A DNA stretch of 64,000 nucleotides. Origin: Rostratula benghalensis (lineage: Eukaryota > Chordata > Aves > Charadriiformes > Rostratulidae). Shown here one piece after another: positions 1-11,900 of the stretch. The DNA lies in NCBI GenBank assembly GCA_013399305.1, contig VXAI01000116.1, forward strand, positions 599,617 through 663,616, written 5' to 3'. The translations under genes and the position numbers were made by a program. A model generated the notes under the pieces. The model saw only the letters and a program-made list of their open reading frames with translations, ran no database searches and was not told the origin of the DNA. Within the stretch, counting starts at the first letter, position 1, and each line of letters begins with the position of its first letter.

Positions 1-3000
1 ACTTGCCTGGTATGTTCTTAGCCACTCTTTCCATAAAGGGCAGTGATCACCCTAAAAAATATATTTCTTAGTATATCCATGATAATCTGCAAATTTGAGA
101 GCGATTACTTAAGGGAAAAATGCTACAATTTACCATATATAGATATATTCAGACCAAATGTTGCATTTTTGTTGTTAAGTTTTAAAGTTCAGACATCTAC
201 CTTAGATGCCAACAGTGAAAACATTTACACAGATGTTTATCTTTTCCTCCTGTGAGCAATTCCACAGCCTTCATCGTACAACTTAGGTGAAGGAAAGCCT
301 CCAGGCTTGCAGGATTTCCAAAGTTACCCATTAGTCAAAACGCATGGCTGTTAGGACATTAGGAGAGCTAAACTTCAAAAAACAAACTTCCAAAGATAAC
401 ACTACAGCACAGAGAAACTGAAAATAGGTTAAATAAAACCAACACGGGTCCCAAAGCAGTGTAATTACAATGTCACACGCTGAGTAAGGGCTGCTTGGCC
501 CACAGTGCATGTAATTGGTACACCCTTTTCCTTGAGCATGTACACTGATACTCGACAGTTAACGAACTACAAATTCACCTGCTGGCTCACCTCACTTGTT
601 CACATAGTCCACTGGTCACAGTTGTGACAATAATAACTTCCCCACTGAAAAAATGAGGGAGCAAAATCTGTCTCGACCAACAGATGTTTTTCAAAAGGCA
701 TACCAAGAATAGCTCCTTCCTAATCGTTTGGTTTCTTCTCTGCCAGAGGTAGAAAAGATACAGAAGAATTGTGATACGAAAAAAAAAAAAAAAAAAAAGA
801 TCAGGAGGTCTTTATTAAATTCCCTTACATGAAAAATAATATATAAAAACCATAATTAATTACAGTTGTGGGATCACACACATGGCTATCATTATTCATA
901 ACTGTGATAATGCTGATGTATGTGACTTGTATTTGTCCTTCCCCAGAGACACAAAGAAAATCCAAACATGACCGGTTAAGACCATAACCGTTTATTACTA
1001 CCAATATGGCTAAAAGCAAGTATTTATAACACCAGGAGGTGTTGGTGATTTCTCCACCATTTCCACCTTCCCCCACACCATCCCTGCATTTTTTTGTCCA
1101 CATTTTAAATGTCTGCTATGTCGTTAGAGGACTTTCTCCCCCAGAAGAGTCAGCAACATCCCGCAGCCAATACAGTCAATGAAAATCTCTTTTGAACACC
1201 CTCACACATAGCACCAAAAGGAGACAGGAAGCTCCCTCCTCCTTGAAACTCAGCAATTCCTCTCCCAGTTTCTCCAGCACTTGTTTGCATGAAGTCTGAC
1301 AGGCTGGATCTGGAACCTATTACCCATGGAAGCCCAGGCTGTTAACCACACAGCTGACAGTTGGCTCAGTCAAATTAGTTTAAATGAAGTTTTGTGTTTA
1401 AAAAAACCCAACCAAACAACCACCAAAATCCCCCAAGATACGACTGTATTTCACACTTCACTGCTGTGTACTGATCGAGCTGACCGGGAAGCTGTGCAAC
1501 CGTGTCAGCATCCCGTCCTGCCAAGCTAACATAACTTTCCTCTCAAAAGGTTAATGCAGGTACACTGCTTCTAACACTTCAGCTAACTTGCATACTTCCA
1601 GCCAAGGGACTTCTGCGTGGCATCTCCTTCAGCCTTGTCAACATGATCAGAGTAGCTTCCGAATGTCAAGTATTAGCCAAAGACAAACGGAAAGGTCAGA
1701 GTACTACACACTTCTGAAAGGGCATTTGTCATGGTAAACAGTGATTCACCTTTTTATGCTACAGATTCTTTCCCATTTAAGAGAGAGGTGCAAAACACAC
1801 TCTAAAAAACTTGAAACCATGTAAAATTTGCTTGCCTTTGAGGTTGAGTAAGCTTTTTCACTCAAGCTAGAAACAGACTGAGCTCTGAAATTCAGGGAGG
1901 TGTTATGATTAGAGTGGTGGGATTTTAACTTACATAATTGTCATGTAATGCATGGTGAAACACATTTTAGAAAATGTCTGAAACGTGAATTGAACTTGCA
2001 TGGTCAAAATGTGAAAAAGTTTTATATGAATGCAGACAAAATACCTGAAACAGATTCCACGTTAAGTATCAGACTGAGTACTACCATCCCATTTAATCCT
2101 CAAGTTAAAGTTTTAGCCCATACATACTGTCTGGGCAATGACAGCACAGTGCAGTGCAAACTGGGAGAAACTTGATATTTTTTTAAACATATTTTACATC
2201 TAAACTGCTGGTACATTTCTTCCTTCTGATTTACTCTGTAAGCCCTAAAAGCAAACTGTTGCTTTATTTTTGCACTCTGTTTCAACAGCTTGCAGCACTT
2301 ATACTGTGCTTTGATGTGTCAATTGTATATGCAATTCACAAGAACTGTGATGATCAACAAGTATTAGTATGCATGTAAGAGGAGACAGAAATGGTTGCAA
2401 ACACATGGTTTTCGAATCTCTGCAAATAGCACAAGCAAACGTTTCAGAAGAGCTGTAGAGACTAACCTAATTTGTCTTTGAAGCCAGTTCTGGGGAAAAA
2501 GTGTTCTAGAAAAATTTGTTTAAGATTAGGAAATGGTATGACAAAAGGTCAAGGAATTTAAAATTTAAAACACAGTTGGGATGCAAGTCAGGCAGACAAG
2601 TCATTTCAGTCTTGTCATTAGACTTGCCTGCTAATTCACAGACTAGGAAGCATATGAGAGCTTTTGGAGAACAGAACACAAGATTTACAAAGGCAATTAG
2701 GGTACCACATCTGAATAAATCAAACGGCTACAAAAATAGGAAACAGCACTATATCATCACGTGGCACAAATGTGTAACCCACTCTGGGGCTAACATGCAC
2801 TGCTAAGCTTCCTTGTTTATCGTGAACAGTGAAGCCCTGATCTTTTACAAAGACATTCTGAGTGGTTGCTTAGGATGACAACATAAGGTATGTTTGGCAA
2901 AGACATCAGACTCCTTAAAGTTAGCATTTAACTGGAATGACAAAGGAGATCATTATTTGACCTCAACAATGATGGAGAAAGGGAGAATTTGTGTATCAAA

Positions 3001-4624
3001 GGTATTATCGGCTTCTACATTCAGCATTTAAGAAAAACAAAAGAATCAGATTTGTGGAAGATACTATTTGGAAAATTAAACGCTCTTGCAAACTTCCTCA
3101 AACACGGCAGGTTCTCATTTAATACTTTGTTCTGGCTTATTTGATAAGCAAGCTACCAGGAAGCCTGGATCCAGCCGAAGTGGTGTTCAGAGCGGCTCAC
3201 CTTCTATCAAATACCCCAGGGCAAGGACTTCCACAATCTCCTCATTAAGGAGAACACCGCTCCACTCTTGACTGTTTGTCATGCCCTGTCTCAGTGGATC
3301 CCCTGGGCTGTCTCTCGCTCCCTGGGAATAGTTTGGCTAGTGTTGGAATTTGTAACAGAAGAGAGAGCTCTCAGGAGTCAGGTTCGATGCTGGAAAGAAA
3401 TCAACTGAAGATGGTTTATATTTGTAAATTACTTCTAAAAATGTCCATACTTAGAAAATGCAAAATCTCTCTTTCCTTATTATAATTTCATAATGCATTG
3501 CAGGTTGAGTTTCAACTAGATTACTCACAATGCTTTTTTGTAGGTAGTTTTATTTCTTCTAGATTTTATTCCTTTCACTCAAACTGCTTCAAATTTCCAC
3601 TATTAGAGCCGTACACAGAGAGACAAGTGATATATTGAGTATACTGAGCACGGTCAGGAAATCAAGGCGTAAACACCTCCAAGTGCAGCAGACATTCTGT
3701 AGTCAGTTGAGAGCAAACTTTTTGTAGCCTTTCTACCACTCTGCCATGAACTGTGTCAGCAGGAAGGGCATAGGAGATTAATAGTATTAACATTCAGCAA
3801 TTATATGCTGAAGAAGCCTATGGTCAGTTATTAACATTTTAATGAAGTGTTTTTTTTTTTCCAGTTATAAGCTAAATAAGATGCTGGAAGACCCTAGAAC
3901 TTTCCCTTATATCAAAATACATAATTTTTTCTTCAGAGATGATGGTCTAAACCCCTTCAACATTTAGAAATTAAATTTATAAAAACCTGCAAGAAAGCAG
4001 TATTTAACTCCCGTATTTCAAATAACCGTTTAATTTAGAGGCTGAACTGCAGAGACAGCTCTTGCTCACTACAGAGTAAACAAGCAAACGACTCTCTATT
4101 TAAGGAAAAATACAAATGCCCAAACCAACGCAATGTAGCATAATGTTTTTAAGTAGCAACAACTGAAGTACAAAAGCTTTAATCAAATAACATTCTAATA
4201 AAACTACAGTCTGAGCTAGGATGACACTAATAGTTGAAATTTTTTAAATAAAAATCTCATACCCGTGGCCTGCAAGCTTTCTTAGCCAAAGTAAGCATGA
4301 GGACACCATCAAGTCCTTGACTCAAAGTCAGAGCTGTTCAGAACCATAACGGCCCATCTTACCCGGGACCGGTTGCAGGTCCCCAGAGCTCCTCACCATC
4401 ACAACCCCACAACACAGCAGTTTCTGCAAGGGATTAAGATACCTAGCCCAGGTTCTATAACCTACACCTGAAGTTCACATATTGCAGAGCATAAGAGAAA
4501 TTAACACCTTTTTTTTAAAAAAAGAAGTCTGTATTTTCAATTATACCCTTTAGTTAGGAGGACAAGCTGGTTTGCTGCGGTTTTGGGGTTTGGAGTTTTC
4601 TTTTTAATGCCAGGTATACGCCAA
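1..4624. other. LRBA intron, unannotated AT-rich DNA
   Basis: Within the intron downstream of exon G. I see no exon, RNA gene or recognisable transposon. The only simple repeat of note is a run of 20 A at 779-798. Segments around 3080-3400 are somewhat richer in GC but match no family I recognise. Confidence 0.6.
779..798. repeat. A20 homopolymer
   Basis: Twenty consecutive A residues. No clear retroposed body with target duplication was recognised beside it, so it is listed only as simple sequence. Confidence 0.9.
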
Positions 4625-4626
4625 AT

Positions 4627-4674
4627 AAGGGGGAAAGGGGAAGGGGGGAAAAAAAAAAAAAAAAAAAAAAAAGG
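4627..4674. repeat. 48-bp homopurine tract with A24
   Basis: Uninterrupted purines: G-rich blocks (GGGGG, GGGG, GGGGGG separated by short A runs) followed by 24 A at 4649-4672. It abuts the CpG island directly. Such tracts can adopt triplex or block nucleosomes; that is general knowledge, not shown here. Confidence 0.9.
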
Positions 4675-4813
4675 CGCATCGAGCAGGCAACCGGCCCGAT
4701 GCCGCGGTAACAGCCCAGCGGCCAGCCCCATCCTTCCCCTCGGCGGGCGGCCCCGGGGGAAGGCTGCCGCAGCGGAAGAGCTCCGCAGAACATCGCTGCC
4801 GCTCATTCCTTGC

Positions 4814-4851
4814 AAGAAAAAGAAAAAAAGAAAAAAAAAGAAAAAAAGAAA
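4814..4851. repeat. A-rich homopurine tract (AAAG-type)
   Basis: Thirty-eight purines made of A runs broken by single G residues, in the middle of the CpG island. It splits the island into two GC-rich halves. Confidence 0.85.
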
Positions 4852-4865
4852 CCACCAACACCGCC

Positions 4866-4886
4866 GTTTCCGCACACGGCGGAAAC
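4866..4886. repeat. Inverted repeat GTTTCCGC/GCGGAAAC
   Basis: Two perfect 8-base arms (4866-4873 and 4879-4886) around a 5-base spacer in the CpG island. The arms contain a GGAA core on each strand and resemble a paired ETS or E2F-like site; this is inference from the motif alone. Confidence 0.7.
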
Positions 4887-5000
4887 CTCGCGCGTTTCAG
4901 GAGCAGCGCGCCCCGTTTCCAGCGCTGGTACCCGGCCGCTCCTTCCCCTGCGCAAGCAAAAGGCAAGCAGCAAGGCAAGGGTTAATTGGGGCTGGAGGAG

Positions 5001-5001
5001 N
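5001..5001. other. Single ambiguous base (N)
   Basis: One N within a G-rich run at the right edge of the CpG island, typical of a low-quality GC-rich read position. Confidence 0.99.
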
Positions 5002-5009
5002 GGGGACGG

Positions 5010-6530
5010 TGGGGCACGGGGAGTTAATCAGGGAGCATATCCAGAGCCAGGCATGGAGAGGCCTCGCTAATGAGCCTCAAGTACCCTGCAGTGGCTTTCA
5101 AACCTAACTGGCTTCAAACGATGCCACCCCGTGACAGAGTACTGCTGGCCATACGAAGAGGGTGATTAGAATAAATGACTGGAGTAATTAACTCTGATTG
5201 GAAACCACCTGACTGGAAAGAGAAGCTAGGAGCTGTTTAGCCGATGGTCTTCTGGTAGAAAAAGGAAGCTTTCCTTTACTCCAGTGTTTGTATGTGCTAA
5301 AAGAGCTCTTCCTTTCAAATAGGTATGTGGTGGCACTAATGAAAAGCAGCTTTCATGCAAGGGCCTCCCCATTCATTCTGAAAGGGGAAGAAAAGAAAAG
5401 CTTCAAAGTAGAACTAATTTACTTCATCCAAACCCCACTTTGGGGAGCCTGTAGTTTGTATTAACACCAGAACAAAATATTGGTTAAAAGGAGAAGACTT
5501 TTCATAGGAAATTTAAACACTTTTAAAGACACCTGCAAGTTGTTGATTTGTTGTTTTGGGTTTTTTTTGGGGGGGGGTTATTGGTTTTTTTGGTTTGGTT
5601 GGTTGTTTTTTCTTTTTTTTTTTTCTATAATACAACTATTAAGGCCTTCATAAAGAAATCCAGCCTTTGCATTTTCTATTTTTTATGCCCAGCTTGCCGA
5701 CTTGTTCAAAGCGTGGACGTGGTTCGTTCCCTCTAGCAGTGGGAACTTTGCTTTTTGCACTATGGAAAACAGCAACAATTTTACAAAATTTTTTTTGCAC
5801 TAGGATTGGCAATCTCCAGCAGCCCTTAGGCAGGAAACACATTCGCTGCACGTTGGCTTTCTCTGCCACGCTATCTTGCCACTTTATTTCACAAAGCAGA
5901 ATTACAAAGAGCGAGGGCATTACTACCTGCTGTTTTACAAGCAATCAGCAATTCATTGTACCAGTGTTGTCCTGTACCTGCTGAGTAAATGCTTTAAAAA
6001 AGTTCCACTAACTGCCCAGTAACAACTACAGTATGGTAGCAAAAGCAATTCACCAAATGTTTATACTGAGCCTCTGATTTATTTGACAGCTTTACACCTT
6101 CAAGACATGATATAATTAAATGTTTTGACAATGAAACAAAAATTGTATAAATTAGAAAGTCATTAAGATGTACAGTATCTAAAATTAAAATGCAGTACGA
6201 GTATAAAACAGTTTCTGAAATGCTCCCGTAAAATAGACAAAATGTATTTAACTTTTAAGGATTGATTTTATCCTTGGAGTTTCTGTTACTGTATTAAACT
6301 ATTATACATCTAAAGGATTCCTAATTTAATCACTGTATGAATGCAATTCAAGAAGATTAAAAATGTAACTCTATGTTATTTCAAAAAGGCAATCAAATAA
6401 TGCCTTATGCAAAAAGAGTGGACCTAAAATATCAGGAGACTTTCAAAAAGTTAAAATACTAAACAGTATCTTAACTTATTGTGTCAATTGTTGCTATTTT
6501 GATTGTTTCAAAAGCTAAATCAACTGCTGC
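5010..6530. other. LRBA intron: island flank and T/G-rich tract
   Basis: No exon seen. From about 5040 to 5250 the sequence is unique-looking and contains homeodomain-like TAAT cores (for example TAATTAAC near 5187), a possible conserved non-coding flank to the CpG island. Positions about 5545-5625 are a simple T/G-rich tract with runs of T and G. Confidence 0.5.
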
Positions 6531-6640
6531 CACGATGGCTCAGGGGATAGCTAACAGGCTATGATGTTAATCCTACCCCTCCAAGGCACTCTAGTTCAAG
6601 CCTCAGACAACCCTTTGTGCCTTTGCAGACCAGGAAGATG
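6531..6640 (+). repeat. Possible tRNA-derived SINE or tRNA relic
   Basis: TGGCTCAGGGG at 6536-6546 fits the RNA polymerase III box A consensus (TRGYNNARNNG) and AGTTCAAGCCT at 6593-6603 resembles box B (GGTTCRANTCC). The spacing is a little longer than in a normal tRNA and I could not fold a cloverleaf, so a functional tRNA is unlikely. An old tRNA-derived SINE is the better reading, but the match is short and could be chance. Confidence 0.3.
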
Positions 6641-8467
6641 CAAGTTGGCACTTCATATCCTAGAGAAGGGGGCACAGAATGCTCAAGGAGTGCTGAAAAT
6701 GGGGTTCAGAAGGAGAAAAACTAGCTGCTTACCACGTCTGTGTTCAGAGGATGACCAAGGAGAACAGCTGGAATCATTATTCATGTTCAAATTGAAAATG
6801 AGCATGTTCAAAATCAAATTTTGAAATTGACACAAATGTCCCTAAACTATGGTTGCTCACTCTGAGGTCAGTTCATATCTCTAAAATGCAGTTTCATTAT
6901 CATTTTTGGTAGTATGTGTATAAAAAGTGAGCTTATTGCTAGACTTAAAAGCTAATTGTTTAAACAATGTATAATTATATAACCATTATTTAAACATTAA
7001 AGCCTTTAAGCAACTATGCAAAAACATTTAGAATCAACTTTGTAATGCAGCTGAAGAGCACTGTTGTTCCAAAGGAAACTGTAATCCAGCAAAAGGTAAC
7101 AATGACCAGTTGTTTATAAAAACCACTGAAATGTTTGGGAACTAGTTCACATTCTCATGCTATGTTTATGTTTCCATTTATCATCCTTCTCCTTGAGAAG
7201 ATAGCTCAAAAGGAAGAAAGACTAGAGAACAAAATTTTGTTTAAATTACACATGCAGACGTCAGGTAATTTAACAAATCGAGACAAAAAAGGGATGCCTG
7301 TGTATAGCTAAAATCATTATTGCATTAAATCATTTTCTCCTCTCTCTCTCCGAGGGACCCATCCTTGTCGTATGGTTTATATTGATTTTGTGTATTCAGC
7401 TTTGCCAAGAACTTCTAGCTCACAAGTAAAGAAAAAGGAACCAGAAATACAATCAAAATATGAGTATGCTATGTATAAATATTACCACAGTCTTGTTAAT
7501 CAAAGAACAGACTCAATCTTTGCTTAAAATGTGTATCTTAATGATTTGACACCCACTCACTTCACACATCTCTTCCACCCTACTGTAACAAAATTCACCA
7601 CAATATCATTTTATGCCTGTACAAAATGAATTGGCAGTGATGGGGCAATTTCAGGACTGGTATAGTGGGTAAATGGAAGAGAGTTAGTCATCAAGCAGTT
7701 CATTAGGAAGATTATACAACTTGGTTACTCATGACTGTAGGGGACTGCTTTTCTGAACAGAAATGTCCTTTTTTGCCCTACACTCATAAGTTACTGAAGC
7801 CACATACATTTCCATAACGATGTATGTGATACCTGAATGCAAGGAGACTGTTTTTCCCTACACCTTTGTTGAAGAAGATTCAGGAAGTTGCTGTTTTGTT
7901 TAATCAAACGTTTGGGTTTCAATTCCAGATTCAGTTACATGTCTGACCTTCAACTACCATGAGATTTGAAATAAACGATCAAGAAAACTGTGAGAATCAA
8001 AGTAAAACTAGGTAGTGCTTCTTGCAAAGAAGAACCTTAGTCTTATTCTCTACTTCTTTATTGTTACAAGACTGCAATGACCACAGTCACATTTGAAAAA
8101 TGTGGTTTTCTGCAACAAGCTGACAAGAGCATTCTTGCTACCAAGGATTAGATAGTGAGTGCTTGCTTACTACAAAATGATCAAAGCAAAATGAACTTCT
8201 GTAGCTGGACCTATTGAGTTATTGCTGTATTTAATTCAGGGAGTGGCACAGAGAGGGTGAATAGAGCTGTTTGAGTACACCAGCCTTAATGCAGAATATT
8301 CTGAATGTAGTACTAGCAGCCATACGTTAATCCCTCATCTTACAACGCCCTCAGTTCTGCAAACAGTTGTTCTTCCTCCAGGATGTCAGTAAATTCAAGT
8401 GAACTTTTCATAATTAAACAAAACATCAAAGTAACATATGTTTAGGCGGCCATCCCATGCAGGTGAA

Positions 8468-8484
8468 TTTTTTTTTTTTTTTTT
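8468..8484. repeat. T17 homopolymer
   Basis: Seventeen consecutive T residues; simple sequence with no recognised retroposed body. Confidence 0.9.
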
Positions 8485-8920
8485 AATGAAATGTAGTAAT
8501 AGATTGTGTTCTACTACTTCTCTTAGCATGGATGCACACATACTAAAATCTGTTTGGAAACGCTGTTCTATATTAATATAAATCTTGCTATTGCCACTGT
8601 ACCTAGAAAATGTTGTAAAATGTTTTATAAAATAATTCATTTTTGAAGTTTTAGACTAAAATATCCTTTCTCTCTCAAAACAAATGGTCTATTATAGCAA
8701 TAGTGAGAGTCTATCCCAGGGATCAGGTGACATGGAAATACACACACGGAAAAATTTCATCTTACTCGGAAATCTTGTAGACAAAGTCAGGATTCACCAT
8801 TTGTCCTAATGCATACAATCAGCTAGACAATAATTTCCACGCTATCCACAACTGTTTTGACATTACAAATTAAATGATACAGGATGCTGGACTGGAATCA
8901 TCATAAGCTATATTCAGTAT

Positions 8921-8990
8921 TCTCCTTCTTATAAAAAATAAAATCCAGTTAAATTTCTCCTTCTTATAAAAAATAAAATCCAGTTAAATT
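8921..8990. repeat. Perfect 35-bp tandem duplication
   Basis: The 35 bases at 8921-8955 (starting TCTCCTTCTTATAAAAAATA) are repeated without any mismatch at 8956-8990. Perfect identity implies a recent duplication, or an assembly or slippage artefact. The unit holds a TATAAAAAATA string, but nothing suggests a promoter. Confidence 0.97.
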
Positions 8991-11900
8991 TAGTTTGCAT
9001 ACATGTATATACTGTTCCTGAAAGCATAATCAAGGAAAACTTTCAGTGACTTTATGTAACAGCCTTGCCACTGAGATGACAGATTTTGCTAGGTGTATAA
9101 TTTAATGTAATTTGGCCTTAAATTCTTGTAAATCAGTTAAAGTAATCCAAATTTTTATAGGAGCATCCACCATCTCCAGTTTTCTCACATGCAGGCAAAC
9201 AATAAAATGTCCAGTGCCTTTCCACAGGCAAGTGACTTAGAAAAACTTTTGTATATTTTTACATTTTATTCTTTCGTAACTAAAATGGTCTGTATTCATC
9301 TTTTAATTGCAGTCATGTTGATGTTATTTTATTAATGAAATATTTTTGGAAAATTTCAGCCTCTAAATGAAAACAAACATATGAAATGGCCCCACGCCCT
9401 AACTCATAAGAAATTGGAAACTGGAAATACTGAAGTATCCTAACCCACAGGGTTAATGGAAATGACAGGCACAGATTCTGCTACCTAAATCCTTTCTCAT
9501 ATTTTAAAGCATTTAAATAAAGTCCCTGTTCACTAATTAAAAAATAAAATAAATAAATAACAAATAAAGAGTCACTTTGAAAATTAACAAAATTAATCAT
9601 AAAAATCTGAGAACTGATACTAGAACAACCAGAATCACAAACACATGTATTTCAAAGAGTTCCATTGCATGTATTTTTGTAAATTCATTTTAGCTTGAGC
9701 AAGCTCCCTTCTTGTTATTTACATACTAAATATATACATGATACAGTGTAAAATCTAAAATTTCAGTGCCTCCTTTAAAACGTACATTCATAAAATCCCT
9801 AGGCATGTAATCACAGGAACTTCTCATATAACATACTAAACACCGTAGAAGGTTTTACATATTTATGTCACTTGTACATACACTAAACAAGCCTTTTTTT
9901 TTTTCCTTTTTTACAAAATACAACAGGCTACATTATAAAGATTTAGCATAGTGCTACAGAAATAAGGGAAATGCACTATGATTTATTAGCCAATTAAATG
10001 CATAATTACTGTTTTATCCTTCAAATTATGTATGAAAAGCCCTATTGTTGTGAGCTGAAATTAAATTTTTAGTGTATGATTATTGGCAATACTAAAAACT
10101 TTCAAAGAAAATGTTCAGCTTAGTGTGCACTCACATGCAGGTAGAGAGAAAGATAATAAAAAATTTTACCTGCAAAAATGGAAATGCGTGTGGGGGAAAG
10201 ATCATTATTATCAAGACATGATGACAGGTAAAATTGTATGTAAAATATTTGACAAAATTGAAAGTTAAGATGTTGATTAAATATTTTCCTGGACATTGGA
10301 AAGCTAGAAGTGCTAAAATATAAAAAGGTTCTTAAAATCAATTAGTGCTAATTTTTTCTTCAGTATTGAAATTATCTTACTGGTCCTGAGCAGAAGATAT
10401 ATGTCAGAAATTCAGTATCACACTCTTATACACAGAAGGAAAAATAAAAGTGCTTGTAGAAAAGAGAATCCTTAAAAGCTCGTGACTCAGTTATGGACAG
10501 AGACTTCATCAGCTCCTTGTGTTTCAGTGTTTGTTTTCCAGTCACTCCATTGCTACTAGATAATAACATTACAATATAAAGCTTATCCACAAAACTTGTG
10601 GGGGCAATACAAAGGCACAGGGCAAAAGTGGAGCAGACCAGGAACTTTCAGAATTACCAGGAACAGAACGCAATGGTGGCTGCCTATCCAGGTAAATCCA
10701 GCATCCTCTGTCAGGCACAAATCCTGTCTGACCCATAACTGTGATCTCAGGAGCAGGAAGAAGGAGGAAGGGAAAACAGAGATCTTTTTGCCATCAGTAA
10801 GGTCACACAAGGAAACCAGGAGGAGGAAGGAGAGGGGCTATGCTGCCAGCCCCTAAAACCCACAATCCATTCTTTCCAGTTATGCAAAAGTTAAGAGCTG
10901 AAAATCATTATAAAAAATATTGGATCTCGGGATATGGTGTAATTTTTATTTGTCTAGGTAGATTTGAGGCTTCAGAGTTCATATTTTCAACCTTTTATCC
11001 ACAGAATTGGAAAACTGGTTTAGAAACTAATAAATGACAAAAGCTTAGACTCTGCAAACTAAAAATTTCAAGAGCAACAGCTTACAGAAAAACACAAACT
11101 ATGGCAAAACTTAAAGTGAGAAAGCCTGGTTTATTGGAGATTAACAAAGGAAAAACCTCAAAGAAAAAGTTTACTGGAAAGTACAAGTAAAAGGGGATTG
11201 TAGACCGGCTTCAGTATATAACATAAAGATCCTGCTACATAAAACAGTGGGGGGTTACCATTATATTGAGTGAGACGTACACTAACGAACATTTTCAAAG
11301 GCCTTACAGCTGCTGGACCACTCAAGGGAAACAAACTGTTTAATACACCTAGTAAAAAGCACGTAATTAATAAAAATATGAAAACAAGCAACTAAGTTTA
11401 CGTTAAGTCTTACGTTAATCACAGCCCACGGGGGTATTAAATGCAAATATTCGATAGTTAGACTGTTATAATGGACTTCATTAATTCCATACGTAGAGCA
11501 ACCCTCTCCTTTTTAATACCTAAATCTCAAAGACTTCACCTTTAGAAAATTCCTAAGTTTGGACTTTGGCAAAACAAAATCAAAACCATGCCAAACCATT
11601 TTTTTTCCAACTGTGCAAAATAACTCCCCATCCCTCTGATGGGATACACATCATGACGACTACTACGCATAAAGAGCAAAATTACTCTAAGAAACCAAAA
11701 TATTATTTACACACTAACAAAAACATCTGTAATATCTATCGTACAAGTTAAAAAAAAAAAAAAAGAAGGAAAAAAAACCCTCCACAAAGAATGATTCAAG
11801 TACTGGTGCACATTAGGCTGTAAAATTCCTGAGAATGATCTTTTGGTTTAAAGCTTGCATGCTGAGTTCGGCTTATGTAGGGACCAATGCCTTAACATAC

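Larger units (their letters stand above)
4672..5000. promoter_or_regulatory. Intronic CpG island, candidate promoter or enhancer
   Basis: GC content jumps sharply against the AT-rich surroundings, and I count about thirty CpG dinucleotides between 4672 and 4810 and between 4860 and 4960, with a purine tract between. Such density far inside an intron is unusual and normally marks an unmethylated promoter or a developmental enhancer. A short perfect inverted repeat lies at 4866-4886. ORFs across it (up to 174 codons) are low-complexity Lys/Phe runs from the poly-A tracts and look non-coding. No TATA box or clear splice donor identifies a direction. One possibility is a link to MAB21L2, which is nested in an LRBA intron in vertebrates, but that gene is not in the window, so the link is a guess. 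Confidence 0.65.

Noticed and set aside
4537..5107. Overlapping ORFs of 79 to 174 codons on both strands
   Set aside because: They run through poly-A and purine tracts, giving Lys or Phe strings, and the CpG island lowers stop frequency. No domain, and one crosses an N.
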